Source of the DNA: Bradyrhizobium sp. BR 10289
Lineage (GTDB): Bacteria > Pseudomonadota > Alphaproteobacteria > Rhizobiales > Xanthobacteraceae
DNA length: 64,000 nt
Assembly (NCBI RefSeq): GCF_019455385.1
Contig: NZ_JACOFR010000026.1
Location: 1-64,000, forward strand
Reading direction: 5' to 3'
Below, piece after piece: positions 62,376 through 64,000 of this stretch. The position numbers and the translations under genes are program-made. Below the pieces are notes generated by a model. It searched no databases, was not told the DNA's origin, and saw only the letters and a program-made list of their open reading frames with translations. The number at the start of each line of letters is the position of its first letter. Position 1 is the first letter of the stretch.

Positions 62376-62834
62376 TTGAGCGAGCAGCTTCATCCGATGG
62401 CACCACACCATCTGCCCTTCTACATCATCTCGCCAGGCGAGACGGATGCGCTGATGATCGTGACGGGCATCATCCTGATCGCGGCCGTCTTTGCGGTGGG
62501 GCTGTTGTACTGGCATTTGCACAGCCTGCCGGAGCGCATGGCGCACAAGACCCAGAAGCTGCAGTTCGAGGTCGTCGCCGTGCTGGGACTTCTCGCCCTG
62601 TTCACGCACGAGCATTTGTACTGGATCGCGGCCCTGATGCTTGCGCTGATCGAGCTGCCGGATTTCGGAACGCCGCTGCGCAGCATCGCCGGGTCGGTGG
62701 AAAAGATCGCAGACAGCGCGTCACCGGTTGGTGCGAGCGAGACACCCCAGCCGGACAGGGCGGCCGCCCCAGCGACGATCGGTCGGGAGGATCAGATCGC
62801 CGAAACCGAGCAAAAGGTGCGCAGCCATGCTTGA
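62376..62834 (+). CDS. Hypothetical membrane protein, operon with HlyD
   Basis: A 152-residue protein starting at TTG 62376, which has AGGAG 7 bases before it; ATG 62397 is the alternative. Two membrane spans (MIVTGIILIAAVFAVGLLYW and VVAVLGLLALFTHEHLYWIAALML) are followed by a polar Ala/Glu-rich tail. Its stop overlaps the next gene by 8 bases. Function unknown; likely an inner-membrane partner of the HlyD protein. Confidence 0.8.
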   Translation: MSEQLHPMAPHHLPFYIISPGETDALMIVTGIILIAAVFAVGLLYWHLHSLPERMAHKTQKLQFEVVAVLGLLALFTHEHLYWIAALMLALIELPDFGTPLRSIAGSVEKIADSASPVGASETPQPDRAAAPATIGREDQIAETEQKVRSHA

Positions 62835-64000
62835 GCTCATCATCTGCTCGGTGTTGACCATTCTCCCCGACTACCTCTATCGGCGCTTTGCGCAAGGAAA
62901 ACGGTTCGGCAAGGAGATCACGCTCTTTTCGGTCTGGTACGAGCTGCGCTGGGGTATCACCGGCTGCCTGATGCTGACCGTGGCGCTGATCACCAGCGTT
63001 TTCTTCTTCCATCCGGCGACTTCCAACGCGGCGATGCTGTTCCGGACCGTCCCGATCCTGCCCGAGGGGTCGGGCCGCGTGGCCGAGGTCAATGTCGGCT
63101 ACAGCCAGGCTGTGAAGAAAGGCGACGTCCTTTTCAGACTGGACAATTCGAAGCAGACGGCCGCGCTGGAAACGGCCAGGCGCAAGGTCGCCGAGATCGA
63201 TGCGTCCATGGCGTCCGCGAGGGCCGACGTCGTCAAGGCCGAGGCGCAGATCCAGGAAGCCCGGGCCAGCTATCAGCAGGCCAAGGACGAGCTCGAAGTC
63301 AAGACGGAGCTGCAGCGTCGCAATCCCGGCATCGTGCCGCAGCGCGACATCGAGAAGCTTCAGGTCGTGGCCGACCAGCGTCAGGCGGGCATCGACGCCG
63401 CCCTCGCGGCGAAGGAATCGGCTGCCTTGCAGGTGTCGACGCTGTTGCCGGCGCAAAAGGCCAGCGCGGAAGCCTCACTGGCCGAGGCGCAGGTCGATCT
63501 GGACAAGACCTTCGTCCGTGCCGGCGTCGACGGACGTGTCGAGCAATTTCTCGTGCGCGCCGGCGATGTGGTCAATCAGCTGATGCGGCCCGCGGGAATC
63601 CTGATTCCCGCGGGGGCCGGCCGAGAGAGGCTGCAGGCCGGCTTCGGCCAGATCGAAGCCGGCGTGATGAAGGAGGGCATGGTTGCCGAGGCCACCTGTG
63701 TATCGAGGCCATGGGCCGTCATTCCCCTGGTCGTGACCACCGTGCAGGATTACATCGCGGCCGGCCAGTTTCGCACCGGCGAACAGCTCATCGAGGCGCA
63801 GAATCTCGCCAAACCGGGGACGATTCTGGTGTTTATGGAGCCGCTCTACAAGGGCGGCCTCGACGGCGTGACGGCCGGCAGCACCTGCATCGTGAACGCC
63901 TACACCAGCAATCACGACGAGATCATCGACCCCAAGACGTCGACCGGCAGGCGCATCGTCCTCCATGCCATCGACGCGATTGGCTTCGTCCACGCGCTTT
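62827..64000 (+). CDS. HlyD family secretion protein (partial, runs off the window)
   Basis: At least 391 residues, open to the window edge. Starts ATG 62827. An N-terminal membrane region (YELRWGITGCLMLTVALITSVFFF) is followed by a lipoyl half (PEGSGRVAEVNVGYSQAVKKGDVLFRLD). A long helical hairpin (about 100-215) comes next, then the other half (FVRAGVDGRVEQFLVRAGDVV) and a beta-barrel part. A membrane-fusion component of a transport system; the partner exporter may lie just past the edge. Confidence 0.88.
   Translation, partial: MLELIICSVLTILPDYLYRRFAQGKRFGKEITLFSVWYELRWGITGCLMLTVALITSVFFFHPATSNAAMLFRTVPILPEGSGRVAEVNVGYSQAVKKGDVLFRLDNSKQTAALETARRKVAEIDASMASARADVVKAEAQIQEARASYQQAKDELEVKTELQRRNPGIVPQRDIEKLQVVADQRQAGIDAALAAKESAALQVSTLLPAQKASAEASLAEAQVDLDKTFVRAGVDGRVEQFLVRAGDVVNQLMRPAGILIPAGAGRERLQAGFGQIEAGVMKEGMVAEATCVSRPWAVIPLVVTTVQDYIAAGQFRTGEQLIEAQNLAKPGTILVFMEPLYKGGLDGVTAGSTCIVNAYTSNHDEIIDPKTSTGRRIVLHAIDAIGFVHAL

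Noticed and set aside
1..64000. CRISPR array, prophage, insertion sequence or transposase
   Set aside because: No evenly spaced direct repeats, no phage structural genes and no transposase motifs were seen on either strand.

Overview
The window is GC-rich alphaproteobacterial chromosome, most likely from Bradyrhizobium or a close relative (Nitrobacteraceae). The basis is FixK-type regulators and FNR/FixK-type boxes, an IalB-family protein, DUF1194 and RT0821-type surface proteins, and three or more kinds of palindromic intergenic repeat typical of bradyrhizobial genomes. Genus is inferred from these traits, not from a database search.

Positions 1-28,560 are ordinary core chromosome. In order: repeats, an SDR and pdxH, a surface-antigen lipoprotein, a DnaJ-type co-chaperone, an ECF sigma/anti-sigma pair, fabI, a histidine phosphatase, aroC, a class III cyclase, clpS, an MFS-crcB operon, a DUF1194 protein, a two-repeat protein, a methyltransferase, an RNA methyltransferase with tlyA, a deoxyribosyltransferase-like gene, dxs, xseB, an HDAC-family deacetylase, a 5'-nucleotidase, an enoyl-CoA hydratase, an MFS carrier and an acyl-CoA dehydrogenase. 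The MFS-crcB operon is preceded by sequence matching the fluoride (crcB) riboswitch aptamer, followed by a strong intrinsic terminator.

A tRNA-Gln(UUG) gene at 28,560-28,634 marks a sharp change. From its 3' end to the end of the window the genes look like an oxygen-limitation (FixK/FNR) island. Eight TTGA(C/T/G)-N4-(G/A)TCAA palindromes lie in the promoter regions. For ten of the twelve flanking genes the box centre is 63-75 bases from the start codon. Two Crp/Fnr regulators and two response regulators are encoded inside the island.

The island carries several modules. One is a DUF2254/AI-2E-family membrane operon. A second is DUF3141 (PhaC-like Cys-Asp-His triad)-pta-ackA-fabI2. A third, on the opposite strand, is alpha/beta hydrolase-unknown-CoA transferase A/B-MaoC. 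A fourth is an exported double alpha/beta hydrolase with a second hydrolase, a charged 58-aa protein and a K+ channel-like protein. Small exported proteins and a broken L,D-transpeptidase follow. Next come an AspT-family antiporter, DUF1275 and SulP carriers, and a 917-aa Orn/Lys/Arg-type decarboxylase in an operon with a second AspT homologue. The window ends with PPK2 and a HlyD secretion operon.

Together the island genes suggest energy conservation without much oxygen: ATP from acyl phosphates, acyl-CoA handling, polyphosphate turnover and decarboxylation/antiport. That reading is inference from gene content and shared boxes.
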